Program-made: the position numbers and the translations under genes
Notes under the pieces: generated by a model
What the model was told of the DNA's origin: nothing
Databases searched by the model: none
Seen by the model: the letters and a program-made list of their open reading frames with translations, nothing else
Part shown: positions 16,566-25,317 of the stretch, piece by piece
Position numbering within the stretch: the stretch's first letter is position 1
Layout of the letters: the number at the start of each line of letters is the position of its first letter
Assembly: GCF_032594355.1 (NCBI RefSeq)
Contig: NZ_CP131061.1
Coordinates: 1,364,001 to 1,428,000, forward strand
Direction: 5' to 3'
Origin: Methanolapillus ohkumae
Lineage (GTDB): Archaea; Halobacteriota; Methanosarcinia; Methanosarcinales; Methanosarcinaceae
DNA: 64,000 nucleotides

Positions 16566-16859
16566 TGAGAGTTCCTCTGAATCGGATTTTAAATGAATTT
16601 TAATTGCGTTTAATTAATAGAAAATTGTGTGAACCGTTTTAAAAATATATTTTTCATATATTCTTTTATGGATACTGAATAATCGCTTTTGGTTTATATA
16701 TATTTTTCATTTCATTTTAAAAATTCTCATTTTTTAGAGCTGATGCATGGAATTTTTGAAATGACGGATGAATTAAAATTTAAATTCAATTGATTTTAAT
16801 TGAATTTTCGATTGGATTTTATTTCAATTGAAATTCAACCAACGGAGAAACGTTATAGA

Positions 16860-19427
16860 TTAACGATAGGCCATGGAATGATCATCATCCGGCGCGTCTT
16901 TTCCGGTAATGTAATCCACAATCATTTTGTATTGGTCGTTGAGATCTTCGCTGACGGTCGGCTTAACAAATTCCAACGCTTCCTTAAAATCCGCCATATG
17001 AATGACTTCACGGCTAAAATCGGCGCGAAGCGCGATCATGACCGCTTCCCGGCAAACCGCCTCAATATCGGCGCCTGTATATCTTTCCGTCAATTCCGCC
17101 AGCTCATCCACATGAACATCCTTGGCAACCGGTATGTTTTTCAGATAAATGTCAAAAATGGCTTTTCTGCCGGACAAATCCGGCGCGCCGACATAAACCA
17201 ACCGGTCCAGACGTCCCGGACGCAAAAGAGCCGGATCAAGCGTTTCCGGACGATTGGTAGCAGCAATAATGAAAACATCCTTCAAGCGCTCGATACCATC
17301 CATTTCCACCAGCATTTGATTGAGCGTGCTTTCCGCGACCGAACGAGTTCCGGAAACACTGCTGTCCCGAATCGTCGCAAACGCGTCAATTTCATCAAAG
17401 AAAATAATGGCGGGGGACGCTTGTTTTGCTTTTCTGAAAATTTCCTTAATCGCTTTTTCAGATTCTCCCACCCACTTGAGCAAAAGCTCCGTACTTTTGA
17501 CGCTGATGAAATTGGCATCCGATTCATGCGCAACCGCCTGTGCGAGCATGGTTTTTCCGGTACCGGGCGGTCCGTAAAGCAAAATTCCGGTCGGCGGTTC
17601 AATGCCCATCCGAATGAATTTTTCCGGGAATTTAAGCGGCCATTCCACTGTTTCCACAATCTGCTGCTTGACATTGTCCAAGCCGCCAATGTCATCCCAG
17701 GAAATTTCAGGGATTTCGACAAAAATTTCACGCAAGGCGGACGGTTCGCATATTTTCAGCGCCTGTAAAAAATCATCCCGTGTCACCACCAAATCATCCA
17801 TGACGGATTCCGGGATTTTTTCATCCAAATCCAAAAGAGGCGCGATTCTTTTGATGGCAAAAAGTGCGGCTTCCCGGGAAAGCGCCGCCAAATCCGCGCC
17901 GACAAATCCTTGCGTCTGCGCCGCCAATTCCTTAAACAATCTCTTTTTGTTGATTTCATAATCGCTTCGAAGGTCCGTGATTTCCTGTTGCCGGACAACC
18001 GTTTCGTTGGCGGATAATTTATTCTTTTGTTGAATTTCTTTAAAAGCCGCCTCCGCTTTCTTTAAAGCTGGAAAGCCTTCCAGCGGCATAAATCGTGTAT
18101 GAATACTGATAATTTCTTCCCGCCCGATGACATCCGGCGCGCCGATTTCAATTTCACGGTCAAAGCGTCCGGGGCGGCGAAGTGCCGGATCAATCGTATG
18201 AATGCGGTTGGTGGCGGCAATTACAAACACTTGGGATGTGTCCATCATGCCATCCATCACGGTCAGCAACTGCGACACGATGCGGCGCTCGACCTCTCCC
18301 GAATTTTCACGTTTAGGCGCGATGGAATCGATTTCATCAATGAAAATAATGGCGGGTGCGTTTTTGGCGGCGTCTTGGAAAAGATTGCGGATCATTTCTT
18401 CACTTTGACCGTAGCCGCTGCGCACAATTTCCGGACCTGCGACATAATAGAAATTGGCGCCGATTTCATCGGCGACAGCGCGTGCAATCATGGTTTTCCC
18501 GGTGCCGGGGATTCCATGAAGAATCAAGCCTTTCGGCGGCTCAATTTTTAATTTCTTAAAGAGACGCGGCTGTTTCATCGGAAGTTCGACCGCGTCGCGG
18601 ATTTCTTGAAGTTGTTCGGAAAGCCCCCCAATGTCTTCGTACGAGATATATTTTTTCCGGCACCCATCCGCGTTTTTTTCAAAAGAAATCTGTGTATCGT
18701 TGGTTACAATCACGACCGATTTGGAGGGCGTGACTTGGGTGACCATGAATTCGACCGTCTGCTTTTTCACCTCCGGCTCCGAAAAATTGTCGTAAAGCGG
18801 AAGTAAGTCTTTTCGGACCGGGAGGATATCTTCCTTGACAATATAGCGTTCCCGGATATTGTATTTGATGTTGTCTTCCATTTCCTTTGACAGCGTTATT
18901 TTTTCGCCTTCCAGCGGCGCAATGGTGATTTTTTTGGCCGGAACCGCCTTGACTTTTCGAATAAAAACCCGGTCACCGACCGATACTTTGGCGTTGGAGC
19001 GAATAAATGTGTCAATGCGAACGGATTCTTCGGTGCAGCCATCCAGAATATTCGCTTTCCAGACACGTGCCGCCGTTTTTCGCTCACCTTCGATTTCCAC
19101 CGGCTCGCCGACACCGACACCCAATTGTTTCATAACATCCGACGTCAGCGGAATAATTCCTTTGCCGTATTCGTCGGTCGGATAAGCTTTTTCAACTTCC
19201 ATTTGAATTTCAAGAACGCGGCCGGATTCTGTTTTATTGCTTTTGCCGATCTGTTCATCCGAATCATATTCCAAAGACGTTTCCGAGTCATTCACCGCGT
19301 CCGGAAGTGAAGAGATGTCGTGCGCCTCTTTTTTCGGACCCTGTTTTGCCGGAACTTCTTCTTCCTTTAAACCTTTTTCATACCGGACCAACTTGATTTG
19401 TTCCACATTTTTGTCGCTTTTTGCCAT
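16860..19427 (-). CDS. cdc48: Cdc48/VAT AAA+ ATPase with N-terminal extension
   Basis: This hexameric double-ring unfoldase supplies substrates for degradation and remodelling. The 855 residues are about 100 longer than usual archaeal Cdc48 (near 750). An acidic extension covers residues 1-70. The N domain spans about 71-255. D1 has Walker A GIPGTGKT (305-312) and Walker B IIFIDEID (360-367). D2 has Walker A GPPGTGKT (619-626) and a later IIFFDEID. A charged, coiled-coil-like insertion of about 40 residues (455-497) sits in D1 between the second region of homology and the helical lid. The C terminus ends in a short acidic tail followed by MAYR. AAGGGA precedes the ATG. Confidence 0.94.
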   Translation of the reverse strand: MAKSDKNVEQIKLVRYEKGLKEEEVPAKQGPKKEAHDISSLPDAVNDSETSLEYDSDEQIGKSNKTESGRVLEIQMEVEKAYPTDEYGKGIIPLTSDVMKQLGVGVGEPVEIEGERKTAARVWKANILDGCTEESVRIDTFIRSNAKVSVGDRVFIRKVKAVPAKKITIAPLEGEKITLSKEMEDNIKYNIRERYIVKEDILPVRKDLLPLYDNFSEPEVKKQTVEFMVTQVTPSKSVVIVTNDTQISFEKNADGCRKKYISYEDIGGLSEQLQEIRDAVELPMKQPRLFKKLKIEPPKGLILHGIPGTGKTMIARAVADEIGANFYYVAGPEIVRSGYGQSEEMIRNLFQDAAKNAPAIIFIDEIDSIAPKRENSGEVERRIVSQLLTVMDGMMDTSQVFVIAATNRIHTIDPALRRPGRFDREIEIGAPDVIGREEIISIHTRFMPLEGFPALKKAEAAFKEIQQKNKLSANETVVRQQEITDLRSDYEINKKRLFKELAAQTQGFVGADLAALSREAALFAIKRIAPLLDLDEKIPESVMDDLVVTRDDFLQALKICEPSALREIFVEIPEISWDDIGGLDNVKQQIVETVEWPLKFPEKFIRMGIEPPTGILLYGPPGTGKTMLAQAVAHESDANFISVKSTELLLKWVGESEKAIKEIFRKAKQASPAIIFFDEIDAFATIRDSSVSGTRSVAESTLNQMLVEMDGIERLKDVFIIAATNRPETLDPALLRPGRLDRLVYVGAPDLSGRKAIFDIYLKNIPVAKDVHVDELAELTERYTGADIEAVCREAVMIALRADFSREVIHMADFKEALEFVKPTVSEDLNDQYKMIVDYITGKDAPDDDHSMAYR

Positions 19428-19484
19428 AAAATCCCTTGAATTTGAAAAATTGTTACGAATAAAATAATTGTATTAGACTTCGTT

Positions 19485-19500
19485 ATCGGTTATATATTTT
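19485..19500 (-). promoter_or_regulatory. Promoter of cdc48
   Basis: A TATA box on the minus strand (AAAATATATAACCGAT) lies about 60-70 bases before the ATG. The same 16 bases occur upstream of cimA at 26879-26894. Confidence 0.5.
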
Positions 19501-19626
19501 CTTTTTTATTATCCTGTTTTCTTCAATTCCCCAGGCTTTCTTTTTGTTTTTTCATGAATTTTCACTTTCATTTTTTCAAAATTTTTTATTTTTTTTCGTT
19601 TTTTCAATATTTTCATATTTTTTGGA

Positions 19627-19637
19627 AAAAGTATAAA
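19627..19637 (+). promoter_or_regulatory. TATA box of nadE
   Basis: AAAGTATAAAAC lies 25-35 bases before the nadE ATG at 19662. This spacing would give a leaderless or nearly leaderless transcript. Confidence 0.5.
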
Positions 19638-19661
19638 ACGAACTTCGAATGATTTTCGTTT

Positions 19662-20582
19662 ATGAATTCTCTTTCATCCGCCCACCGGGAAATTAAAAAG
19701 CGTTTTTCGCCGGCATCTGCCGAATATCAAATTGTTTCCTTTATTCAAAAAACCGTCCGAAAAGCCGGCGCCAAAGGCGTTGTCCTTGGGCTGAGCGGTG
19801 GAATTGACTCGGCGGTCGTTTCCGCGCTTTGCGCCCAAGCCCTTGGAAAAGAGAATGTCTACTGCTTTTTTTTCCATACCGGAAACACTTATCAGTCCGA
19901 TTTAAATGATGCATTGCTCCTGGAAAAACAGTTCGGCTTTCATTTCCAAAAAATAGATATGGGTCCCATATTTGTCTCCGCCAAATCTGTTCTCAGTGAG
20001 ACGGATTCGCAAAATCCAAAGAATGCAGCGGAAGAATGGACGAATGAACGGAGAGATAAACGGGTAGATGAACAGGCAGACAAAATAGCGGACGAAAGAG
20101 CGAATGAAATGCCCGGCAAAAATTCAATTGCCGACGGAAATTTAAAATCCCGTCTTCGAATGTCACTTCTATACAATTTTGCCAACCAAAATAATTTATT
20201 GGTGATTGGTACCAAGAACAAAACGGAAAAATTAACCGGCTATTTCACAAAATACGGGGATGGCGGCGTTGATTTTGAGCCGATTTCGGATCTTTATAAA
20301 ACAGAAATACGCCGGCTTGCCAAGCACCTGAAGCTTCCGGAATCGGTTCTTACGAAAATCCCGTCCGCCGGATTTTTTGAAGGACAGTCGGACGAGGCCG
20401 ATTTGGGGCTTTCGTATGAAGAATTGGACGCTCTTTTGTATTTAATGGAGACGGGAAGGAGCAAAGATTGGATTTTGAAAAAATCCGGACTACCCAAAGA
20501 AGTTGCTGCATCGGTTTTGAAGAGAATGGACAGTGCAAAACACAAACAAAAAATGCCACCCGGATTGAAATTGAAAAGGTGA
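19662..20582 (+). CDS. nadE: NAD+ synthetase, ammonia-dependent type, with a charged insertion
   Basis: This ATP-pyrophosphatase enzyme amidates nicotinate adenine dinucleotide. The PP-loop LGLSGGIDSAV is at about 42-52. The family motifs VIGTKNKTEKLTGYFTKYGDGGVD and IPSAGFFEGQSDEADLGLSYEELD are present. Residues ~115-158 form a highly charged Arg/Asp/Glu/Asn-rich insert (NERRDKR, DEQADKIADERAN) located where the family has a short loop before LKSRLRMSLLYNFAN. No glutaminase domain is present, so ammonia is the donor. The insert looks lineage-specific and is likely disordered or helical. Confidence 0.93.
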   Translation: MNSLSSAHREIKKRFSPASAEYQIVSFIQKTVRKAGAKGVVLGLSGGIDSAVVSALCAQALGKENVYCFFFHTGNTYQSDLNDALLLEKQFGFHFQKIDMGPIFVSAKSVLSETDSQNPKNAAEEWTNERRDKRVDEQADKIADERANEMPGKNSIADGNLKSRLRMSLLYNFANQNNLLVIGTKNKTEKLTGYFTKYGDGGVDFEPISDLYKTEIRRLAKHLKLPESVLTKIPSAGFFEGQSDEADLGLSYEELDALLYLMETGRSKDWILKKSGLPKEVAASVLKRMDSAKHKQKMPPGLKLKR

Positions 20583-20617
20583 AATAAAAACCACCCCTCT
20601 TTTTTGTAAAATTTGAA

Positions 20618-20660
20618 AAAAATGTTGCCGTAACGTGCGCTGGCGGCCTGCCAAAAAAAT
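20618..20660 (-). repeat. Copy B of the dispersed GC-rich hairpin element
   Basis: Read on the minus strand: T-run, GGCAGGCCGCCAGCGCACGT, TACGGCAACAT, T-run. GCCG and CGGC arms flank the core. It sits in the convergent junction between nadE and the next minus-strand gene. Confidence 0.5.
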
Positions 20661-20694
20661 AGAAAAAAGAAAAAAGTCGTGAAAGGCTTTCACC

Positions 20695-21282
20695 TCATTT
20701 CTTTTGCTTATTTTTGTAACCGATTCCAATCAAAGCAATCATGGCAAGCAAACCCATTGCCAACGTAAAACTTGGAAGGGCATTATTACTTTCATTCGTC
20801 TCGTTTTCAGATTTATCGGGCGGCGTTTCGGGCGGCAATTCCACCGTGACCGGCGCTGTTCGGTAGACGACAATCGGAACATTTTCGATTCCTTGCCTTT
20901 TTCCGACTTCTTGGACGATGCGCACAACTTCATCCAACTCTTTTTCCGTGATTTCACAATCAATGCAAGTTCCAATCATTATGTGTCCGTCTGCATTCGC
21001 CCCAAATCCTAAGTTGTATGGCTTTAGCAGCTGCTCATCATTGATGATAATCGTTATTCCAATTATTTTTTGCCAATTTTCCTTAGTCATTTCCTGTGTC
21101 CATTTTTCTCCCGATGTCCAAATGATGCCGGGCTCATGCACGGACAAATCTTGAACGGGCCCGAATGGAGATTCTTTTTCCAATTCTGATTTATTCATTT
21201 TACTTAAACCTACGACAATAGTTGTTAGTAAAATGAAAAAAATAAAACAGAATAAGATGAAAATGATAACTTTTTTGTTCAT
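20695..21282 (-). CDS. Exported hypothetical protein with C-terminal membrane/sorting-like tail
   Basis: Family not recognised. Of about 195 residues, 5-28 form an N-terminal hydrophobic signal or anchor. The middle has one CIDC pair in GTCIDCEITEKELDEVVRI and resembles no domain I can name. A Pro/Glu/Asn-rich linker with sequons (NETNESNN) leads to PSFTLAMGLLAMIALIGIGY followed by a Lys-rich end. That order (linker, short P-x-F start, hydrophobic stretch, basic tail) resembles PGF-CTERM archaeosortase signals, but with Ser for Gly. The ATG at 21282 has GTGAG just upstream. Confidence 0.6.
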   Translation of the reverse strand: MNKKVIIFILFCFIFFILLTTIVVGLSKMNKSELEKESPFGPVQDLSVHEPGIIWTSGEKWTQEMTKENWQKIIGITIIINDEQLLKPYNLGFGANADGHIMIGTCIDCEITEKELDEVVRIVQEVGKRQGIENVPIVVYRTAPVTVELPPETPPDKSENETNESNNALPSFTLAMGLLAMIALIGIGYKNKQKK

Positions 21283-21291
21283 ACATCTCAC

Positions 21292-21699
21292 TTATTCCTA
21301 ATTTTAAAATATTTATGTTCCTGATCTTGTTAATGGCATTACTCCAAGTTGAGATTGAATTTCCTCAACTGCTACGAATAAAGTGAATTTATTTTTATTT
21401 CTCCGTTCATTTTTCTCTGGTCTATATTTTTATATTTATAATTTCACAAAGAAATTGTAATTTTACGTCGGCAAAAGAATCACTCTGCCCATGTTATATA
21501 TAATTATATGAATATAAATGAAAAAAATGTCAAGCACCCAAAATATCTTTGGAATAAAGATTTATTTTTGATAAAACAAATCGAATAAAAATGAGAAAGA
21601 AAAAGAAAAAAAGAAGCGAACCCATTTTTCCCGGATTCACTCAAAAAATGAAAGCAAGATTTATTCAAAAAAATAGAAAAAAAGAAATCAAATCTGAAT
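21292..21699. other. Spacer between the exported hypothetical protein and ilvC
   Basis: This 408-base AT-rich spacer contains the promoter region of the exported protein (minus strand) and the 3' flank of ilvC. The A-rich stretch at 21585-21690 gives only Lys-rich spurious frames. No gene or strong hairpin is visible. Confidence 0.5.
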
Positions 21700-22707
21700 T
21701 TAATCGGAATCGATTTCCTTGTTCAGCCACGGCATTTTGGAGCGGATTTCTTTGCCGACTTTTTCCATTTCCAGCTCTTTCTCATACCGCTCCATCGCTT
21801 TTAAAACCGGATGGTTAATCATGCCTTCCAAAATGAATTCTTTGGCAAATTCACCATTTTGAATGCGGGCAAGCGCTTCGTACATGGCGTCGCGCGACTC
21901 TTCGTTGATAATCGTCGGGCCGACCGTCATTCCGCCGTATTCGGCGGTATTGGACACGGAATGCCACATGCGCTCAAGACCGCCCTCATGAATCAAATCC
22001 ACGATGAGTTTGACTTCATGAACAGTTTCAAAGTATGCCATTTCCGGCTGGTAACCGGCTTCGACCAAGATTTCAAACGCGGTTTTCATGAGGCTTGCGA
22101 CACCGCCGCACAAATCCACTTGTTCCCCAAAGAGATCAGTTTCAGTCTCTTCCTGGAAAGTTGTTTCATAAACGCCGGCGCGTGTGCAACCGATTCCTTT
22201 GGCGTACGCAAGGCCCAAATCCAATGCTTTTTGGGAAGCGTTTTGATAAATCGCGACAAGACCCGGAACGCCGATGCCTTCCGAATAAGTCCGGCGGACA
22301 ATGTGACCTGGGCTTTTGGGCGCCACCATGAAAACATCCAAATCCTTGCGCGGGGTGATTTGGTTGTAATGAATGTTAAAGCCATGAGAGAAACAAAGTG
22401 CTGCACCTTGTTTTAAGTTCGGCTCAATTTCCGCGTAATACAATTTGGACTGCGTCTCATCCGGAACCAAAATTTGAACAATGTCGGCCGACTTGACCGC
22501 ATCGGCAACTGTCATCACTTTCATGCCATCCGATTCCGCCTTTTTCCAGCCGGACCCGCCGCGGCGAAGACCAACCACCACATTGAGGCCGGAATCCTTT
22601 AAGTTGCGCGCCTGAGCGTGACCCTGACTTCCATATCCGATGACGGCAATTGTCTTGCCTTTTAAGACATTCAAATCCGCATCTTTATCGTAATACATTT
22701 TTGCCAT
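21700..22707 (-). CDS. ilvC: Ketol-acid reductoisomerase
   Basis: This enzyme converts acetolactate or acetohydroxybutyrate to the dihydroxy acids of valine, leucine and isoleucine synthesis. The 335 residues are typical of class I. The Rossmann motif GYGSQGHAQ is at about 25-33. The VGLRRGGSGWKKA loop that reads NADPH, VAPKSPGHIVRRTYSEGIGVP, and the metal-binding DLFGEQVDLCGG and EYGG segments are present. It is the last gene of the cimA-ilvB-ilvH-ilvC series. Confidence 0.97.
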   Translation of the reverse strand: MAKMYYDKDADLNVLKGKTIAVIGYGSQGHAQARNLKDSGLNVVVGLRRGGSGWKKAESDGMKVMTVADAVKSADIVQILVPDETQSKLYYAEIEPNLKQGAALCFSHGFNIHYNQITPRKDLDVFMVAPKSPGHIVRRTYSEGIGVPGLVAIYQNASQKALDLGLAYAKGIGCTRAGVYETTFQEETETDLFGEQVDLCGGVASLMKTAFEILVEAGYQPEMAYFETVHEVKLIVDLIHEGGLERMWHSVSNTAEYGGMTVGPTIINEESRDAMYEALARIQNGEFAKEFILEGMINHPVLKAMERYEKELEMEKVGKEIRSKMPWLNKEIDSD

Positions 22708-22881
22708 ATCTGATTTTCCTGAATTCTATTGAATCAACGATTTTATTAAAGATATTTCATAAACTAGAATAAATTAGAAATTGAAAATCTGTTGAATTAA
22801 TTCTGCCCTGATATTTATTTGATTCCCCAACCGATTGAACTGTCCGAAAATTAAATCATCCGGAAATTAAATTTCCCGGGA

Positions 22882-23397
22882 TTAGTCTTCCCGGATTTTG
22901 GAAATATCTTTGACGCCACGCAACAACCCGACCCGTCCGGTTCGTGCCAATTCCTTGATGCCAAACGGCCGAAGGAGTTTTTCCAAAGCCGAAATTTTAT
23001 CACCGCTTCCGGTGATTTCAATCATCATCGTATTGGTTCCGACGTCAACGACTTTCGCCCTAAAAATTTCCACAATCTGAAGGATTTCCGCCCGATTCTC
23101 TTTGTTCGCCGCCACTTTAATGAGCGCAAGCTCCCGGTCCACATACTCTTCCGAACTCAAATCCACCACTTTGATGACTTCAATCAACTTGTACAGCTGC
23201 TTAATCACCTGTTCGATAACGGCATCGTCCCCGCGGACCACAATCGTCATCCGAGAAATGGTCGGATCTTCCGTAACACCTACCGCCAAGCTGTCGATGT
23301 TGTAGCCGCGCCGCGCAAAAAGAGCGGCGACACGGGTCAGTACACCATAATGGTTTTCAACCAGAATGGAAAGCGTATAATTTTTGATACCGGACAT
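22882..23397 (-). CDS. ilvH: Acetolactate synthase small (regulatory) subunit
   Basis: This is the regulatory subunit that gives valine feedback control to IlvB. The 171 residues have an N-terminal ACT domain (YTLSILVENHYGVLTRVAALFARRGYNIDSL) and a C-terminal regulatory domain. Its ATG follows the ilvB stop codon directly (TAAATG), so the subunits are translationally coupled. Confidence 0.96.
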   Translation of the reverse strand: MSGIKNYTLSILVENHYGVLTRVAALFARRGYNIDSLAVGVTEDPTISRMTIVVRGDDAVIEQVIKQLYKLIEVIKVVDLSSEEYVDRELALIKVAANKENRAEILQIVEIFRAKVVDVGTNTMMIEITGSGDKISALEKLLRPFGIKELARTGRVGLLRGVKDISKIRED

Positions 23398-25110
23398 TTA
23401 CTTGCCCCCGTATTTTCTTTCATCGATAATTTCGTTAATAGATGCCCCTGCCGGAACCATCGGGAACACATTTTCCTTGCGGTCCACCATCACATCAATA
23501 ATGGTCGGACGGTTTTCCCGAATCGCCCGCTCCACGGCTTCTTTGAGTTCCGATTTCTTTTCGACCCGGATTCCCAAAGCTCCGTACGCTTCTGCCAATT
23601 TCACGAAATCGACACTGTTTTGAATGTCGGTGTGCGAATATTTGCGGTCGTAGAATAATTCCTGCCACTGCCGCACCATACCCAAGTAGCCGTTGTTGAG
23701 AATCACGGAAATCACCGGAATGTCATTTGTAACAAGCGTTGCAAGTTCCTGGGAATTCATTTGAAAAGACCCGTCGCCCGCCACATCAAAGACAATTTGG
23801 TCCGGACAGCCGACTTTGGCACCCATCGCGGCCGGAAGACCAAATCCCATGGTTCCGAGACCACCCGATGTCACAAATTTGCGCGGTTCCTTGAATTTAA
23901 AGTACTGTGCCGTCCACATCTGGTGCTGGCCGACTTCGGTAGCGACAATCGCATCCGGCGCGATTTTAGATAAAGTTTCAATCACAAATTGCGGTTTAAT
24001 TGTGGAGCCGTCATCCAAATAACCAAGCGGATATTCCTTTTTCCATTGGTTCACCCGTTTGAGCCACTCCTCCGTCTTTCCGGCCGTTATTTTTTCGGAA
24101 ACCGTTTGAATAAGCGCCGCCAGCACATTTTTCGCATCCCCGACAATCGGAACGTCAATGTTGACATTTTTTGAAATTTCCGCCGGGTCCACATCAATAT
24201 GAATTTTTTTGGCGCCAGCCGCAAACGATGATATTTTTCCGGTCACCCGATCATCAAACCGAACGCCGACCGCAATCAACAAATCGGAATCTTGAATGCT
24301 GAAATTGGCGTATTTTGTGCCGTGCATACCGGGCATTCCAATAAAGAGCGGGTGCTCGGTCGGAAACGCGCCCATGCCCATTAATGTTGTGGTGACCGGC
24401 GCATTAATCGCTTCCGCCAACTGGTACAATTCAGAGGACGCATTGGATAGCACAACGCCGCCGCCGGCATAAATCACCGGTTTTTTCGCGTTTGCGATGA
24501 GTTCCGCCGCTTTCTTAATTTGCTGGACGTTTCCGCGAACTGTCGGCTTGTAACTGCGCAAGTTCACGCTGTCCGGATAGGAAAATTTCATTTCCGCGGC
24601 GGTCGCGTCTTTGGTGATGTCGACCAAAACCGGACCGGTCCGGCCGGTGGAGGCAATGTAAAACGCCTCTTTAATGGTTTTTGGGATGTCGTCCGCTTTT
24701 TGAACCAGATAATTATGTTTCGTGATCGGAAGCGTAATTCCGGTGATATTGGCTTCCTGAAACGCGTCGTTTCCGATAAGGGAACTGCCAACTTGTCCGG
24801 TAAAAGCGACAATTGGAATGGAATCCATATGTGCCGTCGCAATTCCGGTCACTAAATTGGTGGCGCCCGGGCCGGACGTTGCCAAACAAACGCCGATTCG
24901 TCCGGTCGCGCGCGCGTATCCGTCAGCGGCGTGCGCTGCCGCTTGTTCGTGGCGTACCAAGATATGGCGCAAATCACAATCATAAATTTCATCGTAAATA
25001 TGAAGCAAGACCCCGCCGGGATATCCGAATATTGTGTCCACGCCTTCTTTTTTAAGAGATTCGATGAAGGCTTTGGCGCCGTTCATGCGTTCTGTCGATT
25101 CTTTTTTCAT
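23398..25110 (-). CDS. ilvB: Acetolactate synthase large (catalytic) subunit
   Basis: This thiamine-diphosphate and FAD enzyme condenses pyruvate with pyruvate or 2-oxobutyrate. About 570 residues. The N-terminal FGYPGGVLLHIYDE segment is followed by HEQAAAHAADGYARATGRIGV with the catalytic Glu. The C-terminal GDGSFQMNSQELATLVTNDIPV motif binds ThDP-Mg. The ATG at 25110 (MKKESTERMNG) is chosen because AGGAGA lies eight bases upstream; an in-frame extension to 25170 lacks any such site. Confidence 0.96.
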   Translation of the reverse strand: MKKESTERMNGAKAFIESLKKEGVDTIFGYPGGVLLHIYDEIYDCDLRHILVRHEQAAAHAADGYARATGRIGVCLATSGPGATNLVTGIATAHMDSIPIVAFTGQVGSSLIGNDAFQEANITGITLPITKHNYLVQKADDIPKTIKEAFYIASTGRTGPVLVDITKDATAAEMKFSYPDSVNLRSYKPTVRGNVQQIKKAAELIANAKKPVIYAGGGVVLSNASSELYQLAEAINAPVTTTLMGMGAFPTEHPLFIGMPGMHGTKYANFSIQDSDLLIAVGVRFDDRVTGKISSFAAGAKKIHIDVDPAEISKNVNIDVPIVGDAKNVLAALIQTVSEKITAGKTEEWLKRVNQWKKEYPLGYLDDGSTIKPQFVIETLSKIAPDAIVATEVGQHQMWTAQYFKFKEPRKFVTSGGLGTMGFGLPAAMGAKVGCPDQIVFDVAGDGSFQMNSQELATLVTNDIPVISVILNNGYLGMVRQWQELFYDRKYSHTDIQNSVDFVKLAEAYGALGIRVEKKSELKEAVERAIRENRPTIIDVMVDRKENVFPMVPAGASINEIIDERKYGGK

Positions 25111-25317
25111 AAAAATCTCCTGGAGATAAGTAGAGTGTTTAAGTCTGTTATTTTTGAATGAATAAATCAAATATGAATTATTTTATTTGAGTCTTGTTAC
25201 TCAACCGTATTGAATATTTTGAAAAAAAATAAAAAATTGAATAAATAAAAAATAGAAAAATTGAAAAAAAAACGTTTTTTTTCGGATTTCTTTTTTTTAT
25301 ATTCAAAACCCCGGACA

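Noticed and set aside
16860..17768. 322-codon plus-strand open frame
   Set aside because: Complementary to cdc48, whose motifs are unmistakable. Long antisense frames are common opposite GC-balanced codons.
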